NCBI GenBank assembly: GCA_004322005.1
Contig: SCRF01000016.1
Location: 1 to 63,382, forward strand
From: Rhodanobacter sp.
Lineage (GTDB): Bacteria > Pseudomonadota > Gammaproteobacteria > Xanthomonadales > Rhodanobacteraceae
DNA length: 63,382 nucleotides
Direction: 5' to 3'
The position numbers and the translations under genes were made by a program. Numbering within the stretch: the first letter of the stretch is position 1; each line of letters starts with the position of its first letter. Positions 48,143 to 56,889 of the stretch are shown piece after piece. Under the pieces are notes generated by a model. That model did no database searches. It worked only from the letters and a program-made list of their open reading frames with translations, and was not told the DNA's origin.

Positions 48143-48364
48143 TCAGGACTCTTGGCAATACTGGCATGGCTTGAACGCACCTTGGGGAAACTCTCGCTGC
48201 GCCACCACTTTTGCCTCAGTGTTGGACGATACCGCGAACCAACCGCCGTCGCGGCCCAATGTGCCGAGCGGCTTGTACTGGGTGCCGTACGGTTGAGGAA
48301 CGTGCGAACAAGTTTCATCGTGCAGCGTCGATGTGCGAAGAGGCTTGTCGATGTTTAGCAGCAT
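48143..48364 (-). CDS. Small cassette protein of unknown function
   Basis: 73 residues (MLLNIDKPLRTSTLHDETCS to the C-terminal FKPCQYCQES). The ending with CxxC could bind metal. There is no recognised family. It is accepted because its stop lies 18 bases before attC-like site 2 and a GTTGACC core-type sequence (48387-48393) lies 22 bases before its ATG, the expected cassette geometry. Confidence 0.45.
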   Translation of the reverse strand: MLLNIDKPLRTSTLHDETCSHVPQPYGTQYKPLGTLGRDGGWFAVSSNTEAKVVAQREFPQGAFKPCQYCQES

Positions 48365-48386
48365 GCTCGCTGATCTCGCGAATGCA

Positions 48387-48393
48387 GGTCAAC
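48387..48393 (-). other. Core-site-like GTTGACC upstream of the first cassette
   Basis: Minus strand AGCGTTGACC, identical over 10 bases to the right end of attC-like site 2. No matching GTCTAAC partner lies within about 100 bases upstream, so it may be the end of a truncated attC or of an attI site. The remaining 48394-48726 holds no gene I can support and no integrase. Confidence 0.35.
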
Positions 48394-48726
48394 GCTAAGT
48401 AAACCCCAAATGCGAGGTGACGCACGAAGTATGCAGGTATCAATCACAGGGGCACAAGCGGCATCGTGCGCGCAAGCAGCCGTGGACGTTATCGCGCACT
48501 TTTGCTGCTGTATAAGTTACACCAGCGAAAGTGTGGATGTAACTGAAACGCGCCTGCCGCAGCTGCTCAAACCGGTGTATCTGCGGACGCAACCGCAGGG
48601 CATGGGCACGCGGCACATACTGCCGGCCGATGTTGACGCCTTGGCCGGGCCTGCGAGAGGCTGCCGATTCCGACGCACTGCATGCACCCGTCCCTTTTGC
48701 ATCTCCCCACGCTCGAAGACCCAAGC

Positions 48727-49602
48727 ATGACTGACGCATCTCCCTACACCCCGCCGCCCGTCTGGACCTGGAAGCCCGGGAACGGCGGCCGCTTCGCCAA
48801 CATCAACCGGCCGGTTGCCGGGGCTACCCACGAGAAGGACCTTCCGGTCGGTCGCCATTCGCTGCAGCTGTATTCGCTGGCCACGCCGAACGGCGTCAAG
48901 GTGACGGTGATGCTGGAGGAGTTGCTGGCGCTGGGCCATGCGGGCGCCGAGTACGACGCGTGGCTGATCCGCATCGATGAGGGCGAGCAGTTCGGCAGCG
49001 GCTTCGTCAGTGTGAACCCGAACTCCAAGATCCCGGCGCTGCTGGATCGCAGCGGCGCGGCGCCGATCCGGGTGTTCGAGTCCGGCGCGATCCTGCTGTA
49101 TCTGGCGGAAAAGTTCGGTGCCTTGTTGCCGACCGCCGGCGCGGCGCGCGCCGAGTGCCTGTCGTGGCTGTTCTGGCAGATGGGCAGCGGGCCGTTCCTC
49201 GGCGGCGGGTTCGGCCACTTCTACGCCTATGCGCCGAGCAAGATCGAATACGCCATCGACCGCTATGCGATGGAGGTCAAGCGCCAGCTCGACGTGCTCG
49301 ACCGGCGCCTCGCCGAGAGCCCGTACCTGGCGGGTGACGACTACACGATCGCCGACATCGCGGTATGGCCCTGGTACGGCGCGCTGCTCAAGGGCGCGCT
49401 GTACGACGCGGGCGAGTTCCTGCAGGTGCAAGGCTATACCCACCTGATGCGCTGGACCGAGCAGATCGCGCAGCGTCCCGCCGCGCAGCGCGGCCGCATG
49501 GTCAACCGCACCTGGGGCGAGCCGTCCAGCCAGCTGCACGAGCGCCACGACGCCGGCGACTTCGACACGCGCACCCAGGACAAACTGGCTGCACCCGGCT
49601 GA
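48727..49602 (+). CDS. yghU: YghU-type glutathione S-transferase / disulfide-bond oxidoreductase
   Basis: 291 residues. A family-specific N-terminal extension (YTPPPVWTWKPGNGGRFANI) precedes the thioredoxin-like GST domain with LQLYSLATPNGVKVTVMLEE, the cis-proline NPNSKIPALLDR and ESGAILLYLAEKFG, followed by an all-helical domain. The YghU/YfcG group bind two glutathiones and reduce disulfides and peroxides. It is 30 bp upstream of a second GST gene. Confidence 0.9.
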   Translation: MTDASPYTPPPVWTWKPGNGGRFANINRPVAGATHEKDLPVGRHSLQLYSLATPNGVKVTVMLEELLALGHAGAEYDAWLIRIDEGEQFGSGFVSVNPNSKIPALLDRSGAAPIRVFESGAILLYLAEKFGALLPTAGAARAECLSWLFWQMGSGPFLGGGFGHFYAYAPSKIEYAIDRYAMEVKRQLDVLDRRLAESPYLAGDDYTIADIAVWPWYGALLKGALYDAGEFLQVQGYTHLMRWTEQIAQRPAAQRGRMVNRTWGEPSSQLHERHDAGDFDTRTQDKLAAPG

Positions 49603-49632
49603 TCCCCGCTCCCGACCCGACAGGCTCCCGCC

Positions 49633-50265
49633 ATGCTCACCCTGTACGACTGCGCCACCGCCCCCAACCCGCGTCGGGCCCGCATCCTGCTGGCCGAAAA
49701 AGACGTCGCCCACGACACCGTGCAGATCGACCTGCGCAGCGGCGAGCACCTGGGCGCGGCTTACCGCGCCGTGAACCCGCAATGCACGGTGCCCGCGCTG
49801 CGCACCGACGACGGGCTGCTGCTGACCGACAACGCCGCGATCAGCGCGTGGCTGGAGGCGCGTTTTCCCCAGCCGCCGCTGCTGGGCAGCACGCCCGAAG
49901 AAAAGGCCGAGATCGCCAGCTGGAACTGGCGCATGGAGTTCGACGGCCTGCTCGCCGTCGCCGAGGCCTTGCGCAACAGCGCGCCGGCGATGACCAACCG
50001 CGCGCTGCCGGGGCCGATTGACTACGCGCAGATCCCGGCACTGGCCGAGCGCGGCCTGGCACGCGCGCAGCAGTTCCTGGTGATGCTGGACGAACGGCTG
50101 GCCGGCCGCGACTTCATCGCCGCCGATCGATTCTCCATCGCCGACATCACCGCCGTGGTGACGGTGGACTTCGCCCGCGTGGTGAAAATCAGGCCCGACG
50201 AGCGGCATCCGCATCTGCAGCGCTGGCGCGCGGCGATGGCGCAGCGGCCGTCGATGTCGCTTTAG
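49633..50265 (+). CDS. Glutathione S-transferase family protein
   Basis: 210 residues with the GST N-domain (LYDCATAPNPRRARILLAEK, NPQCTVPALRTDDGLLLTDN) and the helical C-domain ending in SIADITAVVTVDFARVV. The substrate cannot be inferred. It is probably co-transcribed with the yghU-type gene, so the pair may serve detoxification or thiol homeostasis. Confidence 0.88.
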   Translation: MLTLYDCATAPNPRRARILLAEKDVAHDTVQIDLRSGEHLGAAYRAVNPQCTVPALRTDDGLLLTDNAAISAWLEARFPQPPLLGSTPEEKAEIASWNWRMEFDGLLAVAEALRNSAPAMTNRALPGPIDYAQIPALAERGLARAQQFLVMLDERLAGRDFIAADRFSIADITAVVTVDFARVVKIRPDERHPHLQRWRAAMAQRPSMSL

Positions 50266-50409
50266 GAAGCAGGCCCGACCCTGCGGTTGCTGCGGTCGCG
50301 ACGAATCCCCGGCTCCGCGAACCGGCGCTCGCCAGCTGACCTGGATCACGGCACCGGATCGGCACGCTGTCAGACTGCCGACTTCCTCATTTGAACCCGG
50401 GGGTACCCC

Positions 50410-50694
50410 TTGGCACACATTCCCGATGCCCTGCTCGGTTTGGGCAAGATCCATGGCGCCTCCTGCGATGTCACTGTCGCCACCCGCGAAAACACCAGCA
50501 CGCCAGCCCACACGCATCCCACGGCCAACCATGTGCTCGTCACCGAAGGGGTCCTTTACCTGACCCTTGATGGCATCGAACGGGAAATAGGCGCCGGCGA
50601 ATGGTGCCTTGTTCCGGCCGGGGCCGAGCACGCGGAGCGCTTCGCAGCCAGGACCTCCGTCATCGTCTTCTGGCTCAGGGATGCGGCTCAGTAA
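50410..50694 (+). CDS. Small single-domain cupin
   Basis: 94 residues, one cupin fold. The metal-site motif reads TPAHTHPTANHVLVTEGVLY and the second motif GAGEWCLVPAGAEHAE. The start appears to be TTG at 50410, with a g-rich stretch upstream; an alternative short start is not obvious. The function of stand-alone small cupins is not predictable. Confidence 0.75.
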   Translation: MAHIPDALLGLGKIHGASCDVTVATRENTSTPAHTHPTANHVLVTEGVLYLTLDGIEREIGAGEWCLVPAGAEHAERFAARTSVIVFWLRDAAQ

Positions 50695-50836
50695 TCGTGG
50701 ATTTGCCGAGATTCATGCCCCTTTTCACCTTCATCCTGGCTCCATACCATCTGGAGCCCCGGTTTATCCAAGATTGTCCTCACGGCCGGATTGTCTTGAC
50801 CCATCGGGTTGTCTCGACGACACGGCAACGGCGCAA

Positions 50837-51205
50837 TCAAGCGCTGGTGCGCGCCTTGGCTGGGCGAGCTTTGGGCGCGACCTTGACCGTTTTCAGCACG
50901 GCACGGCCCTTGATTTTGGCCTTGGCCGGCTTGGCGATCATGCGCACGCCAAGGGCACCCATGATCCTGGATACGGTGATGAAGCCGGGCTTGGCACCTG
51001 GCCGCAGCGCTTTGTAGAGGCTTTCGCGGCCAAGGCCGCTATCCTCGGCCACCTTGCTCATGCTCCGTGCGCGCGCAATGTCGGCAAGCGCAGACAGAAA
51101 CATGTCTGCATCGTCTGCTTCGAGAACCTCATTGAGGTACGCGGCAATGGCTTCGTCACTGTCGAGATACTCGGCGGCATCGAACGCCGAGAAGTGGGTG
51201 GACAT
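50837..51205 (-). CDS. HigA-type antitoxin of a toxin-antitoxin pair
   Basis: 122 residues of the 'addiction module antidote' family: SDEAIAAYLNEVLEADDADM, LADIARARSMSKVAEDSGLG and RESLYKALRPGAKPGFITVS form the Xre-like helix-turn-helix. A lysine/alanine-rich tail of about 30 residues follows. It lies 35 bp downstream of the toxin gene, the toxin-first order of HigBA modules. Confidence 0.88.
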   Translation of the reverse strand: MSTHFSAFDAAEYLDSDEAIAAYLNEVLEADDADMFLSALADIARARSMSKVAEDSGLGRESLYKALRPGAKPGFITVSRIMGALGVRMIAKPAKAKIKGRAVLKTVKVAPKARPAKARTSA

Positions 51206-51240
51206 GACACGCTCCTGTCTTGGTGCTACCTGTCTGGGCA

Positions 51241-51540
51241 CTACACTGGCGACGAACTTGCCGCCAATATCTTTTTTGCTTTTTCGATGTCCTTTTGCTG
51301 GCTCGACTTGTCGCCGCCGGACAGCAGCAGGTACAAGGCATTTCCTTTCCTGGCGACGTAGATCCGGTAGCCCGGGCCATAGTCGATGCGCATTTCGCTG
51401 ATTCCGTCGAAATGCTTTGCATCACCCATGTTGCCTGCTGCGAGACGCTTGACCCGGACCAGCACCTTCGCCCTCGCGGTTTGATCCTTCAGGCCGGCGA
51501 GCCACGTCTTGAATTCATCGGACTGAAGGACGATGTTCAT
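51241..51540 (-). CDS. RelE/HigB-like toxin
   Basis: 99 residues of the phage-derived Gp49-like/HI1419 group within the RelE superfamily: MNIVLQSDEFKTWLAGLKDQ, RVKRLAAGNMGDAKHFDGIS, EMRIDYGPGYRIYVARKGNA, LYLLLSGGDKSSQQKDIEKA. These are ribosome-dependent mRNA nucleases in characterised relatives. The start codon lies 5 bases after a good -10 box, so the transcript would be nearly leaderless. Confidence 0.88.
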   Translation of the reverse strand: MNIVLQSDEFKTWLAGLKDQTARAKVLVRVKRLAAGNMGDAKHFDGISEMRIDYGPGYRIYVARKGNALYLLLSGGDKSSQQKDIEKAKKILAASSSPV

Positions 51541-51545
51541 CAGGC

Positions 51546-51573
51546 ATTGTATCCATTCGGATACGCTTGTCAA
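51546..51573 (-). promoter_or_regulatory. Toxin-antitoxin promoter with internal operator palindrome
   Basis: Minus strand TTGACA (51568-51573), 16-base spacer, TACAAT (51546-51551), then 5 bases to the toxin ATG. The palindrome GTATCC-N4-GGATAC (51549-51564) fills the spacer and touches the -10 box, the expected position of an antitoxin operator. Confidence 0.75.
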
Positions 51574-51791
51574 AGCCCCGGCTGCGCAACGGTGTTCTCG
51601 AATCGGCCGCATCGCGGACAAATGCCGCCAGGCGCGTGGCATGGAGGCATTCAGGGAAGGATGGGGAGCGGTCGCACTGACCAAGATCATCGAACAGGCA
51701 CTGGCGTGGACAATGGCGCATCACCGCACCGCCGTATGGCTCGGTGGTCTTTCGCCAGCTGACGGGCGACACTATATGAAAGGGGAAAGCC

Positions 51792-52754
51792 ATGCCGTAT
51801 CGCCGTCACCTTACCGCCGCGCTTTGCGCCTGTCTGCTCGCGCTGCCAGCGCTTGCCGCACCAAGCAAGGCCACACCCACGCCGACCGCGCAGCAGCTGC
51901 TGGCCGCCTCCCAACCCGCCGAATGGCGCACGCCCGATCCGCGCAACCTGCTGGTGATGCAGCTCAGCACGGGCCGCGTGCTGATCGAGCTGGCACCGGA
52001 TTTCACGCCGCGGCATGTGGCGAACATCCGCACGCTGGCGCATGAGCACTACTACGACGGGCTGGCGATCGTGCGGGTGCAGGACAACTTCGTGACGCAG
52101 TGGGATGACCCGGCCGGCGACGACGGCGGCGACAAGGCGAAGCTGCGTTCGCTGGGCACGGCGCACGCCACGCTGGCGCCGGAATTCACCCGACCGTTCG
52201 ATGCGAAGCTGCCGTTCACGCGGCTGCCGGACGGCGACATGTATGCACCCGAGGTGGGTTTCTCCGCGGGCTTTCCGGTGGCGCGCAACCGCAAGGCCGG
52301 GCAGGAATGGCTCACGCACTGCTACGGCATGGTCGGCGTGGGCCGCGACAACCCGCCGGACAGCGGCAACGGCAGCGCGCTGTATGCGGTGATCGGCCAG
52401 GCACCGCGCCGGCTGGACCGGAATCTTGCCGTGGTGGGTCGCGTGATCGAGGGCATGCCGCTGCTGTCCGGCTTGCCGCGCGGCAAGGGGCCGATGGGTT
52501 TCTATGCCACGCCGGCGCATCGCACGGTGATCGAGTCGGTGCGACTGGCCGCGGATCTGCCTGTGGCGCAGCGACCCGCCGTGCAGGTGCTGCGCACCGA
52601 CAGCGTGACCTTCGCGGCGCTGGTCGAGGCCCAGCGCAACCGCCACGATGCGTTCTATGCGGTGCCGGCCGGCAAGATCGACCTGTGCAGCATCGACGTG
52701 CCGGTGCGCTCCCACACAAGTGCCGGGAACCGGGTTATTCGAGGCGCCCCATAG
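51792..52754 (+). CDS. Periplasmic cyclophilin-type peptidyl-prolyl isomerase
   Basis: 320 residues with signal peptide (MPYRRHLTAALCACLLALPA, cleavage likely after LAA, residue 22). The cyclophilin domain starts at NLLVMQLSTGRVLIELAPDF and continues TPRHVANIRTLAHEHYYDGL; a large insertion and a C-terminal extension of about 60 residues are typical of the periplasmic subgroup in Xanthomonadales. It probably assists folding of envelope proteins. Confidence 0.87.
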   Translation: MPYRRHLTAALCACLLALPALAAPSKATPTPTAQQLLAASQPAEWRTPDPRNLLVMQLSTGRVLIELAPDFTPRHVANIRTLAHEHYYDGLAIVRVQDNFVTQWDDPAGDDGGDKAKLRSLGTAHATLAPEFTRPFDAKLPFTRLPDGDMYAPEVGFSAGFPVARNRKAGQEWLTHCYGMVGVGRDNPPDSGNGSALYAVIGQAPRRLDRNLAVVGRVIEGMPLLSGLPRGKGPMGFYATPAHRTVIESVRLAADLPVAQRPAVQVLRTDSVTFAALVEAQRNRHDAFYAVPAGKIDLCSIDVPVRSHTSAGNRVIRGAP

Positions 52755-52870
52755 CCGCCGACGCATTGGAAGCGTCCCGGAAAAACATTTTATTCATCCA
52801 CGCGCGGTAACTTGGGCTGTATGCGTGTCTGTCTGTGTGCGCCCCGTGATGCGTCGACCCGGAAATCCAC

Positions 52871-53464
52871 ATGTTTTTGAGCGACATCCTGAACTTCTGG
52901 CGTGCCTGGTTGCGGGCTCCCCGCAGCATCGGCGCACTGGCTCCCTCGGGAGCATCGCTGACGCGGCTGATGACCTCGCATGTCGGCCGCCACGACGGCC
53001 CGGTGATCGAGCTGGGCCCCGGCACCGGCGTGTTCACCCGGGCGCTGCTCGCGCGCGGGTTGCCGACCCATCGCCTGGCGCTGATCGAGACCGATCCGGT
53101 TTTCGCCCAGGCCCTGACGCGGCGCTATCCTGACGCACAGGTTCTGAGCATGGACGCCGCGCAGCTGGGCGAAACCCTGCCGCTGTTCGGCGAGGAGCGC
53201 GCCAGCGCGGTGATCAGCGGGCTGCCGCTGCTGACGATGCCGGCCGGCCAGGTCGCGGCCATCATCCGCGGCGTGTTCGAGCGGCAATTGCATGCCGACG
53301 GTGCGTTCTACCAGTTCACCTACGGCCCGCGCTGTCCGTTGCCGCGCCACTTGCTGGAACAACTGGATCTCAAGGCGGTGCGCATCGGCAGCGTGTTGTT
53401 CAACCTGCCGCCGGCCTCGGTGTACCGGATCGACCGCCGCCAGCCCAACCTTGTCGCGGCATGA
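52871..53464 (+). CDS. Phospholipid N-methyltransferase-like SAM enzyme
   Basis: 197 residues. The N-terminal FWRAWLRAPRSIGALAPSGA and the SAM motif VIELGPGTGVFTRALLARGL are the PmtA pattern, followed by LIETDPVFAQAL (motif II) and SGLPLLTMPAGQ. Such enzymes methylate phosphatidylethanolamine or act as rRNA-adenine-methylase-like proteins; the substrate is not certain. Confidence 0.75.
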   Translation: MFLSDILNFWRAWLRAPRSIGALAPSGASLTRLMTSHVGRHDGPVIELGPGTGVFTRALLARGLPTHRLALIETDPVFAQALTRRYPDAQVLSMDAAQLGETLPLFGEERASAVISGLPLLTMPAGQVAAIIRGVFERQLHADGAFYQFTYGPRCPLPRHLLEQLDLKAVRIGSVLFNLPPASVYRIDRRQPNLVAA

Positions 53465-53587
53465 CGCGGCGGTCCGTCTGAATCGCTGCTGAGCGCGCCG
53501 CCCGCTTGCATACATAACCTTGCCATCGGCTTGGCTATGAAGGAGGGCATGGACCCGCCATCGCGGGCGACGCACGGAAAACAACCG

Positions 53588-55744
53588 ATGAAGCGCGGCC
53601 GCAAGGTACTTGGCTGGATCCTGGCTGCACCGCTGGCGGCGATCGTCTTCGCGGTCGTGATCGTCGCCACTTTCGACTGGAACCGGCTCAAACCGTATCT
53701 CGACAACCAGGTGAGCCTGGCCATCGGCCGGCCGTTCGTGATCCAGGGCGAGCTCAGCGTGGATTGGCAACGCGACACCTCGGCCGGCTGGCTGCATGGG
53801 CTGCTGCCGTGGCCGCAGTTCACCGCGCGCGACGTGCGCATCGGCAATCCAGGCTGGGCGGCAACGCCGCAATTCGCCCGACTCGATGCCCTGCGCTTCC
53901 GGCTTGCGCCGCTGCCGTTGCTGGCCCACCGCATCGTGGTGCCGTCGCTGCAACTGGTGCATCCGGACGTGGATCTGCAGCGCGACCGGCAAGGCCGCGC
54001 CAACTGGGACTTCGCGCCGCCGTCCGGCAGCGCGCCGTCCGCGTGGAAGCTTGAGCTGGGTTCGATCGGCTTCGATCGCGGCCGGCTTTCGCTGGATGAT
54101 GCCCGCCGCCGGATGCACTTGCAGGTGACGGTCGAGCCGCTGCAACAGGCGATCCCGTACGAGCAGATCGCGGCCCGGCAGGCCGCGGCCGCCAGCGCGC
54201 AAGCCGGCAGGACTGCCGGCGCCGCCGCGGGCAAGGCCGTGGCCGAGCACGGCGGCACCCCGGCAGCCGCGGACGCCATGGCGGCCGCCACCCGCTACCA
54301 GTTCGCCTGGCAGGCAGCCGGCACCTATCAGGGCAAGCCGTTCAAAGGCAGCGGCAGGACCGGCGCGGTGCTGGCGCTGCACAGCGACACCCAGCCGTTT
54401 CCGGTGCAGGCCGACGTGCACATCGGCGACACGCACATCGCGCTGGCCGGCACGTTGACCGACCCGCTGCAACTGGACGCGCTCGACGTGAAGCTGTGGC
54501 TTTCCGGCGCCAGCATGGCCAGGCTCTATCCGATCCTTGGCATCACCCTGCCCGACACGCCCCCGTATGCCACCACCGGCCGGCTCAAGGCCGAGCTGCA
54601 TCGCCACGGCAGCCACTTCGTCTATCGGAATTTTCGCGGCCGCGTCGGCGGCAGCGATCTGGCCGGCAACCTGGATTATCGTGCCGGCAACGGTGCCGGC
54701 ACCCGGCCCAAACTGAGCGGCGAGGTCAATTCGAAGCTCATGCAATTCGCCGATCTGGCACCGCTGATCGGCGCCCATGCCCAGGGCGCCGACGCCATCG
54801 CGCAACCGGCGGGCAGGGTGTTGCCGGTCACGCCGTTCCGTACCGGGCGCTGGCGCGCGATGGATGCGGACGTGCGCTTCACCGGCGCGCGCATCATGCA
54901 CGGCGGCAAGCTGCCGATCGAATCGCTGGTCACGCACCTGGTGATGAACGATGGCGTGCTCACGCTCGACCCGCTGCGCTTCGGCCTGGCCAGCGGTGCG
55001 CTGAACGGCGCGCTCACCCTGGACGGCACCCAGTCGCCCATGCGCGGCACGCTGCGGCTCACCGCGCGCCACCTGAAACTCAGGCAGCTTTTTCCCGAGT
55101 TCGCTCCGATGCACACCAGCCTTGGTGAAATCAACGGCGATGCGGCGCTCGATGCCCGCGGCAACTCGGTGGCCGCCCTGCTGGGCAGCGCCAACGGCGA
55201 ACTGAAGCTGCTGATGAACGACGGCGCGATCAGCAGGAACCTGCTGGAAACCGCCGGCCTCAACGTGGGCAACGTCATCCTCGGCAAGCTGTTCGGCGAC
55301 AAGACGGTGCCTATCCATTGCGCTGCGGCCGACATGCCGGCGAAGGACGGCGTGTTCGACATGCGCCTGTTCGTGTTCGATACCGCCGACGCGGTGATCA
55401 ACGTGGACGGCACCGTCAACCTCGCCACCGAGCGGCTCGACCTGGACGTGAAACCGCACACCCGGAATGTGAGGATCTTGTCGCTGCGCTCGCCGCTGTA
55501 CGTCAAGGGCACGCTGGCGAATCCTGACGTCGGTGTGCAGAAAGGCCCGTTGTTGATGCGCGGTGCCGGCGCGGTGGCGCTCACGGTATTCGCCGCACCG
55601 GCCGCCGCCCTGCTCGCGCTGGTCGCACCCAGCCACGACAACGGCGGCGAAAACACCTGCCGTGCCGTGCTCGAACAGCTGCGCAGCTCGGGGCGGATGA
55701 TGCCGTCGGCCAGGAGAGCTTCCGGCAGGGGAACCTCCAGATAG
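53588..55744 (+). CDS. AsmA-family envelope protein
   Basis: 718 residues with one N-terminal membrane helix (VLGWILAAPLAAIVFAVVIV) and the AsmA start segment FDWNRLKPYLDNQVSLAIGR, followed by a long beta-rich periplasmic region and the C-terminal AsmA repeat (NDGAISRNLLETAGLNVGNV, LDLDVKPHTRNVRILSLRSP). Family members are thought to move phospholipid between membranes or affect outer-membrane protein assembly. Start: ATG at 53588 with ggaaa 7 bases upstream; ATG at 53549 and 53537 are possible. Confidence 0.85.
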   Translation: MKRGRKVLGWILAAPLAAIVFAVVIVATFDWNRLKPYLDNQVSLAIGRPFVIQGELSVDWQRDTSAGWLHGLLPWPQFTARDVRIGNPGWAATPQFARLDALRFRLAPLPLLAHRIVVPSLQLVHPDVDLQRDRQGRANWDFAPPSGSAPSAWKLELGSIGFDRGRLSLDDARRRMHLQVTVEPLQQAIPYEQIAARQAAAASAQAGRTAGAAAGKAVAEHGGTPAAADAMAAATRYQFAWQAAGTYQGKPFKGSGRTGAVLALHSDTQPFPVQADVHIGDTHIALAGTLTDPLQLDALDVKLWLSGASMARLYPILGITLPDTPPYATTGRLKAELHRHGSHFVYRNFRGRVGGSDLAGNLDYRAGNGAGTRPKLSGEVNSKLMQFADLAPLIGAHAQGADAIAQPAGRVLPVTPFRTGRWRAMDADVRFTGARIMHGGKLPIESLVTHLVMNDGVLTLDPLRFGLASGALNGALTLDGTQSPMRGTLRLTARHLKLRQLFPEFAPMHTSLGEINGDAALDARGNSVAALLGSANGELKLLMNDGAISRNLLETAGLNVGNVILGKLFGDKTVPIHCAAADMPAKDGVFDMRLFVFDTADAVINVDGTVNLATERLDLDVKPHTRNVRILSLRSPLYVKGTLANPDVGVQKGPLLMRGAGAVALTVFAAPAAALLALVAPSHDNGGENTCRAVLEQLRSSGRMMPSARRASGRGTSR

Positions 55745-55754
55745 CAATCAGCCC

Positions 55755-55845
55755 GTAGGAACGCACCCTGTGCGCGATCAGCGCGCCAGCGCTGCGCTTT
55801 CTCGACGCACAGGCAAAAGGCATCGCGCACAGGGTGCGCTCCTAC
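55755..55845. repeat. REP hairpin between asmA-like and EamA genes
   Basis: gtaggaacgcaccctgtgcg on the left and gcgcacagggtgcgctccta on the right around a spacer with its own small palindrome (cagcgcgccagcgctg). Confidence 0.85.
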
Positions 55846-55921
55846 GGGCTCCCGATCCTGCGGCGGCATCGGGAGCAGAGTCCGGCGCTAGAATGCCGTT
55901 TCCCCAACGTGCGAATTCCCC

Positions 55922-56851
55922 ATGCAACCCGTCAACAAGGCCCGTCTGCAGATTCACTTCTGCGTGTTGCTGTGGGGCTTCACCGCGATTCTCGGCAAGC
56001 TGATCACGCTGCCGGCGCTGCAGTTGGTGTGGTGGCGCATGCTGCTGGTGGCGGCGGCCCTGTTGCTGATGCCCAAGGTCTGGCGCGGGCTGTTCGCGAT
56101 GCCGGCGCGGTTGCGCTGGGCGTATGCCGGCATCGGCGTGCTGGTGTCGCTGCACTGGCTGACGTTCTATGCGGCGATCAAGCTGTCCAACGCCTCGGTC
56201 GGCGCCACCTGCATCGCGCTGGGGCCGGTGTTCCTGGCCTTCATCGAGCCGTGGATCGCGCGGCGCCGGTTCGACCCGCGGGAACTGCTGATCGGCGCCG
56301 CGGTGGTGCCGGGCGTGGCGATGGTGGTCGGCGGCGTGCCGCACGGCATGCGCCTGGGCATCGCGGTGGGTGTGCTGTCGGCGCTGTTCGTGGCGCTGTT
56401 CGGCTCGCTCAACAAGCGGCTGGTGGAACACGGCGACCCGCTGACGGTGACCTGTCTCGAACTGGGCACCGGCACCGTCTTCCTCACCGCACTGGCGCCG
56501 CTGCTGCCGCACACCGGGGCCGCCTTCGTGCTGCCGGACCGGCACGACACGTTGCTGCTGCTGGCGCTGTCGTTCGGCTGTACCCTGCTGCCGTTCGCGC
56601 TGGCGCTGGTGGCACTGCGCCACTTGAGCGCATTCGGCACGCAGATGGTGACCAACCTGGAGCCGGTCTACGCGATCGTGCTGGCGATCGTGCTGCTGGG
56701 CGAGCAGCGCGAGCTGGACGGCTGGTTCTATGCCGGCGTGGCGGTGATCCTGTCCGCCGTATTCATCCACCCGTTGTTGAACCGCCAGCGCCGCAGCACC
56801 GCGCAACCCGAGTTGATGAGCACCGCCGAAAGTCGCAGCATGATCGACTGA
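55922..56851 (+). CDS. EamA/DMT-family transporter 1
   Basis: 309 residues, about ten hydrophobic segments in two EamA halves (IHFCVLLWGFTAILGKLITL and GVLSALFVALFGSLNKRLVE begin the halves). DMT permeases export or import small metabolites; the substrate cannot be read from sequence. It lies 38 bp before another EamA gene, unlike it in sequence. Confidence 0.85.
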   Translation: MQPVNKARLQIHFCVLLWGFTAILGKLITLPALQLVWWRMLLVAAALLLMPKVWRGLFAMPARLRWAYAGIGVLVSLHWLTFYAAIKLSNASVGATCIALGPVFLAFIEPWIARRRFDPRELLIGAAVVPGVAMVVGGVPHGMRLGIAVGVLSALFVALFGSLNKRLVEHGDPLTVTCLELGTGTVFLTALAPLLPHTGAAFVLPDRHDTLLLLALSFGCTLLPFALALVALRHLSAFGTQMVTNLEPVYAIVLAIVLLGEQRELDGWFYAGVAVILSAVFIHPLLNRQRRSTAQPELMSTAESRSMID

Positions 56852-56889
56852 CCAGGCCATAGCGCCGTTCGAAGCAGGAGACACCACCG

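Noticed and set aside
48440..48739. Remnant of an integron integrase between the cassettes and the GST gene
   Set aside because: Neither strand shows the HxLRHSFATHLL or DIRTVQELLGH type motifs of IntI.
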